From Sphingomonas sp. SRS2 (GTDB taxonomy: Bacteria; Pseudomonadota; Alphaproteobacteria; Sphingomonadales; Sphingomonadaceae), in the NCBI RefSeq assembly GCF_000971055.1, contig NZ_LARW01000049.1, forward strand, positions 1-40,034: 40,034 bases of DNA, given 5' to 3'. The notes below the pieces were generated by a model. The model was not told the DNA's origin. It saw only the letters and a list, made by a program, of their open reading frames with translations, and made no database searches. The position numbers and the translations under genes were made by a program. Of the stretch, positions 1-7,877 are shown in pieces; the stretch's first letter is position 1; each line of letters starts with the position of its first letter.

Positions 1-2
1 AT

Positions 3-308
3 AATCTGGTGGCGCTGCCCTTTTACGTGCTGTTGCTGGTGACGGGGATTGGACCGCTGATCCTGTTCGTGCTGGTCAACGGCGCGGCGTTCGGGCGCGA
101 TCTGGGCGAGATGGTGGCGGCGCGCCATGGCGATCGGGCCAGCCGCCGCGCCTGGCTCGCGGGATCGCGCGGCGGGCGGATGCTGATCGGGTCGATGGTC
201 ACGGCGCTGTTCCTGGTCCCCTTCGCCAACCTGATCGCACCGGTGCTGGGTGTGGCGATGACGACGCATTTCTACATGCGGACGCGGCCCGCCCTTCCAC
301 CCGGCTGA
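3..308 (+). CDS. EI24/CysZ-like membrane protein, 3' end only
   Basis: This is the C-terminal part of a membrane protein; the frame is open to the left window edge, so the true start is outside. The visible ~102 residues have a hydrophobic segment near the start (VALPFYVLLLVTGIGPLILF), a charged loop (GEMVAARHGDRASRRAW) and a second hydrophobic segment (MVTALFLVPFANLIAPVLGV). The order 'NLVALPFY...RDLGEMVAARH' with a terminal 'PFANLIAPVLGVAMTTHF' is what I know from EI24-domain (CysZ-related) proteins of sphingomonads. CysZ itself imports sulfate, but this alphaproteobacterial branch has no firm function. An internal GTG at 9 is unlikely to be the start because the codons before it are also in family register. 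Confidence 0.7.
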   Translation, partial: NLVALPFYVLLLVTGIGPLILFVLVNGAAFGRDLGEMVAARHGDRASRRAWLAGSRGGRMLIGSMVTALFLVPFANLIAPVLGVAMTTHFYMRTRPALPPG

Positions 309-366
309 ACCACTGCCGACATGATGCGTTCTGCACTTTGGTGCGGGGTTGCGTGAGGAGGTTGCG

Positions 367-603
367 ATGAGTGCTGACAGCGTCTGTCGATCCCTGCGGC
401 GCAGGCTGCTGCTGAGCAGCCTCAGAGCGACGCGGACATCCTTTGCCCGAAGCGGCGACTTCGTCCGCGCGGCGAAGATCGAGCTTGGCATCCAGATGTT
501 GCTCGACCAGCAGGTCAGCGACCGGATGCTGTCCCTGCTCGATGAGAGCGCGGCGATTGCCGCGCGCGATGCGGCCGATCTGGTCGCGGCTGGGCGAGGC
601 TAG
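367..603 (+). CDS. small hypothetical protein (78 aa)
   Basis: A 78-residue soluble protein of no family I recognise. It begins MSADSVCRSLRRRLL and is mostly helical by eye, with basic residues at the N-terminus and an Ala/Asp-rich C-terminus (DESAAIAARDAADLVAAG). The start at 367 is chosen because GAGGAG at 355-360 sits six bases upstream; an in-frame TTG at 349 lies before that site. It stands alone: it follows the EI24-like gene by ~60 bases and is convergent with the N-formylglutamate amidohydrolase gene. A small alpha-helical regulator or adaptor is possible, but nothing in the sequence proves it. Confidence 0.6.
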   Translation: MSADSVCRSLRRRLLLSSLRATRTSFARSGDFVRAAKIELGIQMLLDQQVSDRMLSLLDESAAIAARDAADLVAAGRG

Positions 604-660
604 TCCGAAACCGCCATTCCGGCGGATTCTGGGTCAAGCTGGCTGCAGGAACCTATGGCG

Positions 661-680
661 GCCCCGGCCTCCGCCGGGGC
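661..680. terminator. GC-rich hairpin between convergent genes
   Basis: GCCCCGGC (661-668) and GCCGGGGC (673-680) form a perfect 8-bp stem with a 4-base loop. It lies between two convergent genes (stops at 603 and 689). There is no T-run on either side, so it is either a bidirectional terminator of the U-less kind or a copy of a dispersed GC-rich palindrome; the '-CCTCCGCCGGGGCGACG' look is common in sphingomonad intergenic DNA. Confidence 0.45.
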
Positions 681-688
681 GACGCGAG

Positions 689-1378
689 CTAGACCGCCTC
701 CGCCACCGTGCGGATCACCGGGGCGAGCCTGTCTGCCCATGCCGTGACCCCGGCCTCGTCGCCGATCAGATCCTGCCGCACCTCCAGCCCCAGATAGGGG
801 ATGGCGTTACCCTCGGCATGGCGGTTCATCGTCGCGTTGAGGACCTTGCCCGAATAGGGTTCATTATCGCCGGTGACGATCCCCGCGGCGCGCAACGCGG
901 CGATGCCCGGGCGGGCGGCGCGGTCGTCTTGATTATACAGCACGCCGACCTGCCAAGGGCGGGCCTCTTCGGGCCGGGCCGAGAGGCGCGGCGTGAAGCT
1001 GTGCAACGAGATGATCAGGCGCGGGCGATCGGCGGCGATGCGCGCGGCGATGCCATCATGATAGGGCCGCCAGTGATGCGCGATCCGTGCGCGCCGACCT
1101 TCGGCGTCGAGCAGCTTGTTGCCGGAAATGGCGAAGCCGTCGCTTTCCTGCGGGATCAGTCCGGGCGCATCCTCCTCGCGATTCAGGTCGATCACCAGCC
1201 GCGACACGGGTCCGAATATCCCGTCCATGTCGAGCCGGTCGCACAGCAGCCGCCCCAAAGGCGCAACGCCGATGTCGATCGCCATATGCTGGTCCAGCAG
1301 CACGGGATCGATATCGAGATCGATATCCGCCGGCACATGGTTCGAGGCATGGTCGGCGATCAGCAGCAGGCCGCTCAT
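689..1378 (-). CDS. N-formylglutamate amidohydrolase family protein
   Basis: Predicted zinc-type hydrolase of the N-formylglutamate amidohydrolase (FGase) family, which releases formate and glutamate in histidine breakdown; many family members have other, unknown amide substrates. The 229 residues show the family landmarks in order: LIADHASNHVP near residue 6, DIGVAPLGRLLCDRLD near 35, a VIDLNRE(E) motif near 62, RIAHHWRPYHDGI near 99, LISLHSFTPRL near 122, and the C-terminal GLEVRQDLI. No other histidine-utilisation (hut) genes are nearby, so the substrate is unsure. Its start (ATG at 1378) overlaps the stop of the upstream enoyl-CoA hydratase gene by four bases (ATGA), so the two are co-transcribed and probably translationally coupled. 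Confidence 0.85.
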   Translation of the reverse strand: MSGLLLIADHASNHVPADIDLDIDPVLLDQHMAIDIGVAPLGRLLCDRLDMDGIFGPVSRLVIDLNREEDAPGLIPQESDGFAISGNKLLDAEGRRARIAHHWRPYHDGIAARIAADRPRLIISLHSFTPRLSARPEEARPWQVGVLYNQDDRAARPGIAALRAAGIVTGDNEPYSGKVLNATMNRHAEGNAIPYLGLEVRQDLIGDEAGVTAWADRLAPVIRTVAEAV

Positions 1379-2112
1379 CCGCCGAACACCGGCCGACGCC
1401 GCTCGCGGAACGCCGCGACTCCCTCCAGAAAGTCATGCCCGCCAAAGGCGTCCTCGAACAGCGCGTCCGCCGCCGGATCGGCCGCCAATATACGCTTGAG
1501 CCCCGCCACGCTCGACCGGCTGTTGGCGGCGATCGTGGCGGCCAGATCGAGAGCGCCCTGATCGGCTGCGGCCGAGCGTTCCTCGACGAGACCGATCGCC
1601 AGCGCCTGATCGGCGTCGATCGTCATGCCGGTGGTGAGAAGCCGCGCCGCCTGCCCCGGGCCGACAAGCGCTTTCAGCCGGGCGACGTCGCCCGCCGGAT
1701 AGACGATTCCAACCTTGGCCGGGGTGATGCCGAAGCTAGCCTTGGGGCCCGCGATGCGGATGTCGCAGGCGAGCGCCAGCGCCACCCCCGCCCCATAGCA
1801 GCCGCCCTCGATCGCCGCGATCGTCGCGATCGGCAGGCGGGCGAGCGCATCGAACGCCGCAGCCATCTCGGTACGGAAGCGGGTGCGCATCGCCGGATCG
1901 GTGCCCAGCGCCTCAAGGTCGCCGATGTCCGCGCCCGAGCAGAAGATGTTGGGCGCCATCGAGCGAACGATCAGCACATGCGCATCCGATGCCGCGACCT
2001 GCGCGATGGCGGCGCTCAACATCGTCCAATGCTGAATCGCGATGGCGTTGCGCGCCTGGGGGCGGTCGAGGCTGATCCGCGCGATGCGGTCGATCGAATC
2101 GATGATGAACAT
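1375..2112 (-). CDS. enoyl-CoA hydratase/isomerase family protein
   Basis: Crotonase-fold enzyme acting on acyl-CoA thioesters in the cytoplasm. Family signs are RISLDRPQARNAI at the N-terminus, the CoA-binding loop with a CSGADIGDLEAL segment, the oxyanion-hole helix AIEGGCYGAGVALALACDIRIAG split here as EGGCYGAG and ALACDIRIA, and FGITPAKVGIVYP. The usual catalytic Glu positions are not clear, so hydratase versus isomerase cannot be told. I start it at ATG 2112 (MFIIDSID), which matches the family N-terminus; an upstream in-frame GTG at 2151 would add 13 residues unlike the family. It is the first gene of a two-gene operon with the FGase gene (4-base overlap) and diverges from the DUF885 gene. 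Confidence 0.85.
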   Translation of the reverse strand: MFIIDSIDRIARISLDRPQARNAIAIQHWTMLSAAIAQVAASDAHVLIVRSMAPNIFCSGADIGDLEALGTDPAMRTRFRTEMAAAFDALARLPIATIAAIEGGCYGAGVALALACDIRIAGPKASFGITPAKVGIVYPAGDVARLKALVGPGQAARLLTTGMTIDADQALAIGLVEERSAAADQGALDLAATIAANSRSSVAGLKRILAADPAADALFEDAFGGHDFLEGVAAFRERRRPVFGG

Positions 2113-2177
2113 AGCCGGACTGTTGCCGTCCCCGTCCGAAAATGTCACCACGTCTGACAGAAACTATAGGACATTAG

Positions 2178-4028
2178 ATGGCCTCCGTTTTTTCGCGCCG
2201 CCAGTTCACCGTCCTGCTCGGCAGCAGCGCCATCGCCCCCGCCCTTCCCGCTGCCGCCGCCCGACCGAAACGCCCGGGGCCCTGCCCCATCGTCACGCCG
2301 ATCGACACGATCACCGAACATCTGCTCGATCATACGCCCGAAACAGGGGTCTATGGCGGGGTGGCGCGATCGGCGGGGGGCGGCGCGCTCGCCCGGCGGA
2401 TGGACGATTATTCGCCGCGGGGCGAGGAAGCCTGGCGCAGCGCGCTGGGCGAAGCCGGGATCGCGATCGAACAGATCGAATGCCGCGGCGATCCGCTGAG
2501 CGCGTTGCGGCTGAAGATCGCCGCCGCGGTGATCGAGAATGGCACCCGGTCGGCCTCGATCGGTTATGGCCGGCCCAACCCCTTCTGGTTCTCGGGACAT
2601 GAACCCTATGTCATCAGCCAGATTTCGGGCCCCGCGATCAACACCCCCAATGTGATGATGGCGCAACAGCCGGTCTCCACCCCGATAGAGGTCGATGCCT
2701 GGATCGAGAAGCTCGACGGCTTTGCCAAAGGCTTCGAGGGCGTGATCGAGAAGAGCCGGGCGGACGAGGCGCTAGGGTGCATGCCGCCGCGTGCGCTTCT
2801 GGAAAAGACGTTGCCGGTGCTCGAGAACTTCCTAAAGGGTGCGCCCGCCGACCATCCGATGATCCAGTCGCTGCGTGAGCGCATGGCAAAGGCCGGGCTC
2901 GACAGCCGCACCCGCGCCGCCGCCGAAGCGCGCGCGATCACCGCGCTGGAGAAGCGCGCGCGGCCCGCTTATGCGAAGCTGCGCGCCCGCGTCCGCGACA
3001 TGCTGCCCGAAGGGCGCGCCGAAGCCGGCGTCTGGGCGCAGCGCGACGGCGAGGAACTCTACGCCGCCAATGTCCGCTCGGTCGGCGACAGTCCGTTGCC
3101 GCCCGAACATATCCACCGCATCGGGCTCGATCAGGTCAGGCTGGTCAAGTCGCGGCTGGAGGCGCGTCTGGGCCAGCTCGGCTACCGCAAGGGCGGGCTG
3201 CGGCAGCGGCTCGATGCGCTGTCGGCCGATCCGAAGCAGCGCTTTCCCGACACGGCGGCAGGGCGGGAACAGGTCCTCGCCCATCTTCGCTCGCTGGTCG
3301 CCGGGATGGAGGCGCGGCAGCACAGCTTCCTGCCCAAGACGATGATCCCCAACCAGCGGCTCGAAATCCGCGCGGTGCCGGAGGCGACCCAGGACTCGGC
3401 CCCCGGCGGCTATTATGACGGGCCGTCGCTCGATGGCTCACGGCCAGGCATCTACTGGATCAATCTGCGAGACATGCGCGGCGTCCAGCGTTTCGCGCTG
3501 CCGACGCTCAGCTATCATGAGGGCGTTCCCGGCCACCACACCCAGGGTGCGACACTGCTCGCCCTGCCGCAGGCCCCGCTGCTGCTGCGTATCGCCAGCT
3601 TCAACGCCTATCAGGAGGGCTGGGGTCTCTATGCCGAGCGGCTGGCCGCCGATCTTGGCGTCTATGCGCATGACCCGGCCGGCGACGTCGGGCGGCTGGC
3701 GGACGATCTGTTCCGCTGCGTCCGCCTCGTCGTCGATACCGGTATGCACCAGCTCAGATGGACGCGCGAGCAGGCGATCCAGTATATGCAGGCGAACAGC
3801 GGATCGCCGATGAGCGAGATCGTCGCCGAGATCGAACGCTATATGGCCTGGCCCGGCCAGGCGCTCGGCTACAAGCTCGGCCAGCTCCGCATGCTGGCGA
3901 TGCGCGACAGATATCGCGCCAGAATGGGCAAACGCTACGACATGCGGCAATTCCACGCTCTGGTGCTGGGCAATGGCGCGATGCCGATGGACCTGCTCGA
4001 GACGGTTGTGCTGCCGAAGAGGGCCTGA
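2178..4028 (+). CDS. Tat-exported DUF885 family protein (putative metallohydrolase)
   Basis: A 616-residue exported protein of the DUF885 family, widely regarded as zinc peptidase-like although its substrate is unknown. The N-terminus is a twin-arginine signal: SRRQF at residues 6-10, then a hydrophobic stretch ending in an Ala-rich cleavage region, so it is likely folded in the cytoplasm and sent to the periplasm. The key motif is HEGVPGHH at residues 447-454, an HExxxHH-like metal-binding signature typical of DUF885, followed by an EGWGLYAERLA segment about 35 residues later that supplies another acidic ligand. Length is normal for the family. It is transcribed alone, divergent from the enoyl-CoA hydratase gene. 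Confidence 0.87.
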   Translation: MASVFSRRQFTVLLGSSAIAPALPAAAARPKRPGPCPIVTPIDTITEHLLDHTPETGVYGGVARSAGGGALARRMDDYSPRGEEAWRSALGEAGIAIEQIECRGDPLSALRLKIAAAVIENGTRSASIGYGRPNPFWFSGHEPYVISQISGPAINTPNVMMAQQPVSTPIEVDAWIEKLDGFAKGFEGVIEKSRADEALGCMPPRALLEKTLPVLENFLKGAPADHPMIQSLRERMAKAGLDSRTRAAAEARAITALEKRARPAYAKLRARVRDMLPEGRAEAGVWAQRDGEELYAANVRSVGDSPLPPEHIHRIGLDQVRLVKSRLEARLGQLGYRKGGLRQRLDALSADPKQRFPDTAAGREQVLAHLRSLVAGMEARQHSFLPKTMIPNQRLEIRAVPEATQDSAPGGYYDGPSLDGSRPGIYWINLRDMRGVQRFALPTLSYHEGVPGHHTQGATLLALPQAPLLLRIASFNAYQEGWGLYAERLAADLGVYAHDPAGDVGRLADDLFRCVRLVVDTGMHQLRWTREQAIQYMQANSGSPMSEIVAEIERYMAWPGQALGYKLGQLRMLAMRDRYRARMGKRYDMRQFHALVLGNGAMPMDLLETVVLPKRA

Positions 4029-4129
4029 CCAAGGGCCTTCGAACGAAGCGTTTCCATTCGCGGCATGGTCCGGTGGGCGGAGCAGCGCTACCCATCACCT
4101 ACTGCAACGCCCAATTCCGGAGGCTCACC

Positions 4130-4699
4130 ATGACCGACCGCAGCACCGATAGCCAAGTGGACCGCCTCTTCGTCGACCGCTGGTCGCCCCGCGCGTTCGA
4201 TGGCTCCCAATTGAGCGAGACCGATTTGAACGCGTTGTTCGAAGCCGCGCGCTGGGCGCCGTCGGCCTTCAATGCGCAGCCGTGGCGGCTGCTCTACGCA
4301 GTGCCCGGCGACGCCAACTGGGATCGCTTCCTGACTCTGCTCGTGCCCGCCAATCAGGCCTGGGCGAAGAATGCATCGCTGCTGGTCTTCTTCGTCTCGG
4401 CGGCAACCTCGCGCGGCAAGCCCTCGCATACGCACAGCTTCGACACCGGATCGGCCTGGATGTCGCTCGCGCTCCAGGCGCAGATCATGGGGCTGCATGC
4501 GCACGGCATGAGCGGAGTGGATTTCGACGCCGCCCGCGTCGAATTGGGCGTGCCCGACGATTTCCGCATCGAGGCCGCCGCCGCGGTGGGGCGTCAGACC
4601 GATGTGTCAGTCCTGCCCGAGGCGCTGCGCGACAAGGAGGTTCCGAGCGACCGGAAGCCGATCGCTGAGGTAGCGTTCGCGGGGAACTTCGTGGCCTGA
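4130..4699 (+). CDS. nitroreductase family protein
   Basis: A 189-residue FMN-dependent NAD(P)H oxidoreductase of the nitroreductase fold, which reduces nitro groups, quinones or similar electrophiles. The FMN-phosphate loop is seen as DRWSPRAFDG near residue 16, followed by LFEAARWAPSAFNAQPWRLL (about 36-55), the classic nitroreductase signature, and a C-terminal AAAAVGRQTDVSVLPEALRDKE. The start at 4130 is supported by GGAGG at 4119-4123; an upstream in-frame region belongs to the end of the DUF885 gene in another frame. It is monocistronic and converges on the VOC gene with only a few bases between stops, flanked by a short TGACC/GGTCA inverted repeat (4697-4716). Confidence 0.85.
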   Translation: MTDRSTDSQVDRLFVDRWSPRAFDGSQLSETDLNALFEAARWAPSAFNAQPWRLLYAVPGDANWDRFLTLLVPANQAWAKNASLLVFFVSAATSRGKPSHTHSFDTGSAWMSLALQAQIMGLHAHGMSGVDFDAARVELGVPDDFRIEAAAAVGRQTDVSVLPEALRDKEVPSDRKPIAEVAFAGNFVA

Positions 4700-4705
4700 C
4701 CCTGC

Positions 4706-5134
4706 CTAGAAGGTCACGATTACCGACTCCGCGCTCTTCGTTGCGGGGCCGTGATAGACGGCTTCGATATTGTTGCCGTCCGGATCGAGCACGAAAGCTC
4801 CGTAATAGCCGGGATGATAGGGCCGCTCGCCCGGCGCACCATTGTCCACGCCGCCCGCGCCGATCGCGGCCTTGTGAAAGGCTTCGACCATCGCGCGGTC
4901 CTTCGCCTGGAAGGCCAAGTGATGGCGCCCGGTCAGCCTGCCCTGCGCGGCCTCGCTGTCGGCGGTCGAGATGAAGAGTTCGTCGGCCCAGATATAGTCC
5001 TCGGCCTGTCCACCGATGGGAATGCCGAGCACCTCGAATACGGCCTCGTAAAAGCTCCGGCTCGCCGGAAAATCTTCGACCACCAGCTGGATATGGTCGA
5101 TCAGACGTCCGCGATGCAATTCCTGCGTTTCCAT
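4706..5134 (-). CDS. VOC (glyoxalase/bleomycin-resistance/dioxygenase) family protein
   Basis: A 142-residue vicinal-oxygen-chelate protein. Family marks are GRLIDHIQLVVEDF with the first metal His near residue 13, SRSFYEAVFEVLG, the central RHHLAFQAKDRAMVEAFHKAA, and the C-terminal YYGAFVLDPDGNNIEAVYHG, where Glu supplies the last ligand. Such small single-domain members act as glyoxalase-, dioxygenase- or fosfomycin-resistance-like proteins; the substrate cannot be read from the sequence. The start at 5134 (METQEL) is fixed by GGAGGTAAGG just upstream; a longer frame to 5149 would place the start inside that ribosome site. Confidence 0.85.
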   Translation of the reverse strand: METQELHRGRLIDHIQLVVEDFPASRSFYEAVFEVLGIPIGGQAEDYIWADELFISTADSEAAQGRLTGRHHLAFQAKDRAMVEAFHKAAIGAGGVDNGAPGERPYHPGYYGAFVLDPDGNNIEAVYHGPATKSAESVIVTF

Positions 5135-5237
5135 CCTTACCTCCATCACCGTCCGTCAGCCCTGCAGCGCCACCATCGTCATCAGGGGTAGGACGTCACC
5201 TCACGGCATCGTCATCTCTCCGGCGTGCGGCTGCGTT

Positions 5238-6143
5238 TCACCGGAGACCGGGTGACGATCCACCCGCGCGGCTCATCAGCCCTGGAATCTCCATCATCAG
5301 GTCGCGAGCGAGAAAGCCGATTGGGCCGATCCGGCCGGCGGCGGCCTGCCCCGCCTCGCCGTGCAGCCATACGCCCCACGCGGCGGCGGTCAGCGGATCG
5401 GCGCCGCGCGCGGCAAGACCTGCGATGATCCCCGCCAGCACATCGCCCGAACCGCCGGTGGCGAGGCCGACGCAGTCGCTGGCATAGCGCAGCGCCTCGC
5501 CGTCAGGCGTCGCCACCACCGTGGCCCCCGCCTTCAGCACCACCACGGCGTTATACACCGCCGCAATCGATCGCGCGCAGTCGATCGGATCGGCGGCGAT
5601 ATCGTCGATGTCCATGCCGGTCAGGCTCGCCATTTCGCCATGATGCGGGGTCAGGATCACACGCCCGCCGAGGGCGGCTATTTGCGGCGCCATGCATCGC
5701 GCGCAGGATATCGCGGCGGCGTCGAGCACCGCAACATGGCCATCCCCCAGTTCGCCAAACAGTCCTTCGACCAGCGCCTTCGCGCTCTGCGTGCTGACCA
5801 TGCCGGGGCCGATCAGCATCGCGTCGCAATAGCGGGCGGCATCGGTAAGCTTGTAGGCGGCATTTTCGGCAATCTCGCCCTCGGCGTCGGTCGGCAGGCC
5901 GATCATCGCCGCCTCGGGCACCAGGACGCCGAGATGCATCGCGGCAGCATCGACCGTAGCGATCTGAAGCTTGCCCGCGCCCGCACGCAGCACCGCTTCA
6001 CCGGTCAGGCCAAGCGCGCCGGGAACGAAGACGCTGCCGCCGACCAGCAGCACCCGTCCCCGCGCATTCTTGTCGGTACCCTGCGCATGATCGGGCAGCG
6101 GATGTGCGGCCAGCCAGGCGGCGTCGATCGGCCCGGCGCTCAC
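5238..6143 (-). CDS. nnrD: ADP/ATP-dependent (S)-NAD(P)H-hydrate dehydratase
   Basis: Metabolite-repair enzyme that dehydrates damaged, hydrated NAD(P)H back to NAD(P)H, using ADP or ATP. The 301 residues show the CARKD-type kinase-like fold: GRVLLVGGS near residue 30, GAVLRAGAGK-like segment (EAVLRAGAGKLQIAT), VILTPHHGEMASLTG, VLKAGATVVATPDG, and the nucleotide-binding VGLATGGSGDVLAGIIAG near the C-terminus. The partner epimerase domain (NnrE), often fused in front, is absent here. The frame is open far upstream, but the start is GTG at 6143, which overlaps the stop of the histidine phosphatase gene as GTGA; the earlier reading is that gene in another frame. Last gene of a three-gene operon. 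Confidence 0.87.
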   Translation of the reverse strand: MSAGPIDAAWLAAHPLPDHAQGTDKNARGRVLLVGGSVFVPGALGLTGEAVLRAGAGKLQIATVDAAAMHLGVLVPEAAMIGLPTDAEGEIAENAAYKLTDAARYCDAMLIGPGMVSTQSAKALVEGLFGELGDGHVAVLDAAAISCARCMAPQIAALGGRVILTPHHGEMASLTGMDIDDIAADPIDCARSIAAVYNAVVVLKAGATVVATPDGEALRYASDCVGLATGGSGDVLAGIIAGLAARGADPLTAAAWGVWLHGEAGQAAAGRIGPIGFLARDLMMEIPGLMSRAGGSSPGLR

Positions 6144-6904
6144 CCGCGCGCCGCCACGATCTGGTCGCGCTGCCGCGTGATCGGCGCATTCTCGGCCTCC
6201 ATCGGCGCGGTGGCGTTGTAGCGCGAGAGGACGAGGTTGCCGCGCTTGCCGGCGTTTGGATCGAAGCGATATTCGGTGACCGAGCAGTTGGCGACGTCGG
6301 CCTCGCGATCGATCGCCAATATGCCCTCCTCGTCGAGATTTTCGATGATGTAGCGCAGGCAGAGCACCACGACCTGATGCGCGAAGATCATCACCCGCCG
6401 CTCGGAATAATGCAGCGAGACGGTATCCAGCAGCGAGCGAAGCCGCAGGATCACGTCGCACCAGCTCTCGCCGCCCGGCGGACGATGGTAGAATTTGCCC
6501 AGGATCTTTCGGAAATTCGCCTGATCGGGAAAGGCGTTGCCGATCCCCAGTGTGGTCAGTCCGTCGAGGACGCCGAACTCCTTTTCGCGCAATCGCTCGT
6601 CCATGCAGACCACCTCTTCGGCATCGGCGCCGCCGGCGTCGCGGAAACGCCGCGCCGTCTGGAGCGCGCGTCGATAGGGCGAGGAGATCAATATGTCAGG
6701 CCGCTCGTCCTCGCCATTTTGGGAGAACCAGTGACCGAGCGCATCGGCCTGTTGTTCGCCCAACGCGCTCAGCGGCACATCGACATCGCGTCCCGTGATC
6801 GCGATCCGGTCGAGCATCGCCTCATGCGCCGCGTCGCGCGCGACGTTGCCCGCGCTCTGGCCGTGGCGGATGATCCACAGGCGTTCGGGCCAGCTCTGCC
6901 GCAT
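6140..6904 (-). CDS. histidine phosphatase family protein (phosphoglycerate-mutase-like)
   Basis: A 254-residue member of the histidine phosphatase superfamily. The phosphohistidine motif RHGQSAGN lies at about residues 13-20, a second Arg in SSPYRRALQTARRF near 76, the catalytic acid loop ERLREKEFGVLDGL near 104, and the second His in VMIFAHQVVVL near 185. Substrate is unknown. I start it at ATG 6904 (MRQSWPERLW); upstream in-frame residues are the zinc metallopeptidase gene in another frame. The join with that gene is TGATG (one-base overlap), with GGGAGAGGGTG before the ATG, and it runs into nnrD with a GTGA overlap, so all three genes are one coupled transcript. Confidence 0.85.
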   Translation of the reverse strand: MRQSWPERLWIIRHGQSAGNVARDAAHEAMLDRIAITGRDVDVPLSALGEQQADALGHWFSQNGEDERPDILISSPYRRALQTARRFRDAGGADAEEVVCMDERLREKEFGVLDGLTTLGIGNAFPDQANFRKILGKFYHRPPGGESWCDVILRLRSLLDTVSLHYSERRVMIFAHQVVVLCLRYIIENLDEEGILAIDREADVANCSVTEYRFDPNAGKRGNLVLSRYNATAPMEAENAPITRQRDQIVAARG

Positions 6905-7767
6905 CACCCTCTCCCGAAGGTGTCGCAGCGGGCCGGATCGCCGCTGGTGAGGCCGATCTGGAGCCATTTCTGGCGATCGGCCGCGCTGCCATGAGTGAAA
7001 CCCTCCGGCACGACCGTGCCCTGCGACTGCTTTTGCAGCGTATCATCGCCGACCGCCGCCGCCGCGCGCATGCCCGCCTCGGCATCGCCGGGCTCGAGCA
7101 GGTTCTTGTCGTTCGCCGCCCAGACCCCGGCGTAGCAGTCGGCCTGAAGCTCGACCTTTACCTGCATGGCATTCGCCTCGCGCTCGCTCAGTCGGGATTG
7201 CGCGGAATGAACCCTGTCGAGCGTGCCGTCGAGATCCTGGATATGATGGCCTACCTCATGCGCGATGACATAGGCCTGCGCGAAATCACCCGGTGCACCG
7301 AAGCGGCTGGCGAGTTCATCGAAGAAGCTGGTGTCGAGAAAAACGCGCTTGTCGGCAGGGCAGTAGAATGGGCCCGCCGCGGCATTGGCATAGCCGCAGC
7401 CCGCTTGCGTGCCGCCCGAGTAGAATACCAGCGTGGTCGGCGCATATTCGCCGCCCCGGTCGGCAAACAGCTGCCCCCAGACCCGCTCGGTCGAGCCCAG
7501 CACCTTGAGCGAGCGGCGCTGCGTCTCGTTGAGTTCGCCGGGGGGACCGCCGGGTTGGCTTTGCTGGACGACCGGCGCCCCGCCGTCGGTGGAGATCAGC
7601 GATAGCGGGTTGATGCCGAAGACCAGCGAGATGATCCCGACCAGGATCAGCGATCCACATCCAAGTCCGCCCCGCCCGAGGGGTAAGCCGATAGGCAGGC
7701 CAAAGCCCCCGCCCCCGCCCGACCGAACCTCATAATTGCTGCTTTCGCGTTCATCATCGAGCCGCAT
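6904..7767 (-). CDS. YpfJ-type neutral zinc metallopeptidase
   Basis: A 287-residue membrane-anchored metallopeptidase of the YpfJ/KPN_02809 family (Zn_peptidase). It has a Gly-rich N-terminus, one membrane segment at about residues 36-58 (CGSLILVGIISLVFGINPL), then a periplasmic domain with the zinc site HEVGHHIQDL at 170-179 and an SEREANAMQVKVELQADCYAG segment holding the third ligand and the cysteine typical of this family. Length is usual. A strong ribosome site, GGGAGGAG, precedes ATG 7767. It is the first gene of the operon with the histidine phosphatase and nnrD, and diverges from the chemoreceptor gene across 110 bases. Physiological substrate is unknown. Confidence 0.87.
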   Translation of the reverse strand: MRLDDERESSNYEVRSGGGGGFGLPIGLPLGRGGLGCGSLILVGIISLVFGINPLSLISTDGGAPVVQQSQPGGPPGELNETQRRSLKVLGSTERVWGQLFADRGGEYAPTTLVFYSGGTQAGCGYANAAAGPFYCPADKRVFLDTSFFDELASRFGAPGDFAQAYVIAHEVGHHIQDLDGTLDRVHSAQSRLSEREANAMQVKVELQADCYAGVWAANDKNLLEPGDAEAGMRAAAAVGDDTLQKQSQGTVVPEGFTHGSAADRQKWLQIGLTSGDPARCDTFGRG

Positions 7768-7877
7768 CCGCTCCTCCCTTTCGGAGACAATGCGCCGATC
7801 GCATTATGGTTGCGCCGGCAGACTATTACGGCTTGTTAACCATAGCTGGCTAAGCCTCCCCCGCAGAGGAGAGGGTC
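7768..7877. promoter_or_regulatory. divergent promoter region with a TTAACCAT element
   Basis: The 110 bases between the metallopeptidase and chemoreceptor genes must hold both promoters. TTAACCAT at 7836-7843, about 35 bases before the chemoreceptor start, resembles a half site for the alphaproteobacterial cell-cycle regulator CtrA (full consensus TTAA-N7-TTAA). Only half matches well (the second part reads CTAA with wrong spacing), so CtrA control is a weak suggestion. GAGGAGAGGG before 7878 is the chemoreceptor ribosome site. Confidence 0.3.

Noticed and set aside
7836-7843. CtrA control of the chemoreceptor
   Set aside because: Only the first half of the CtrA box is good; the second half has wrong spacing, so it is not claimed as a site.
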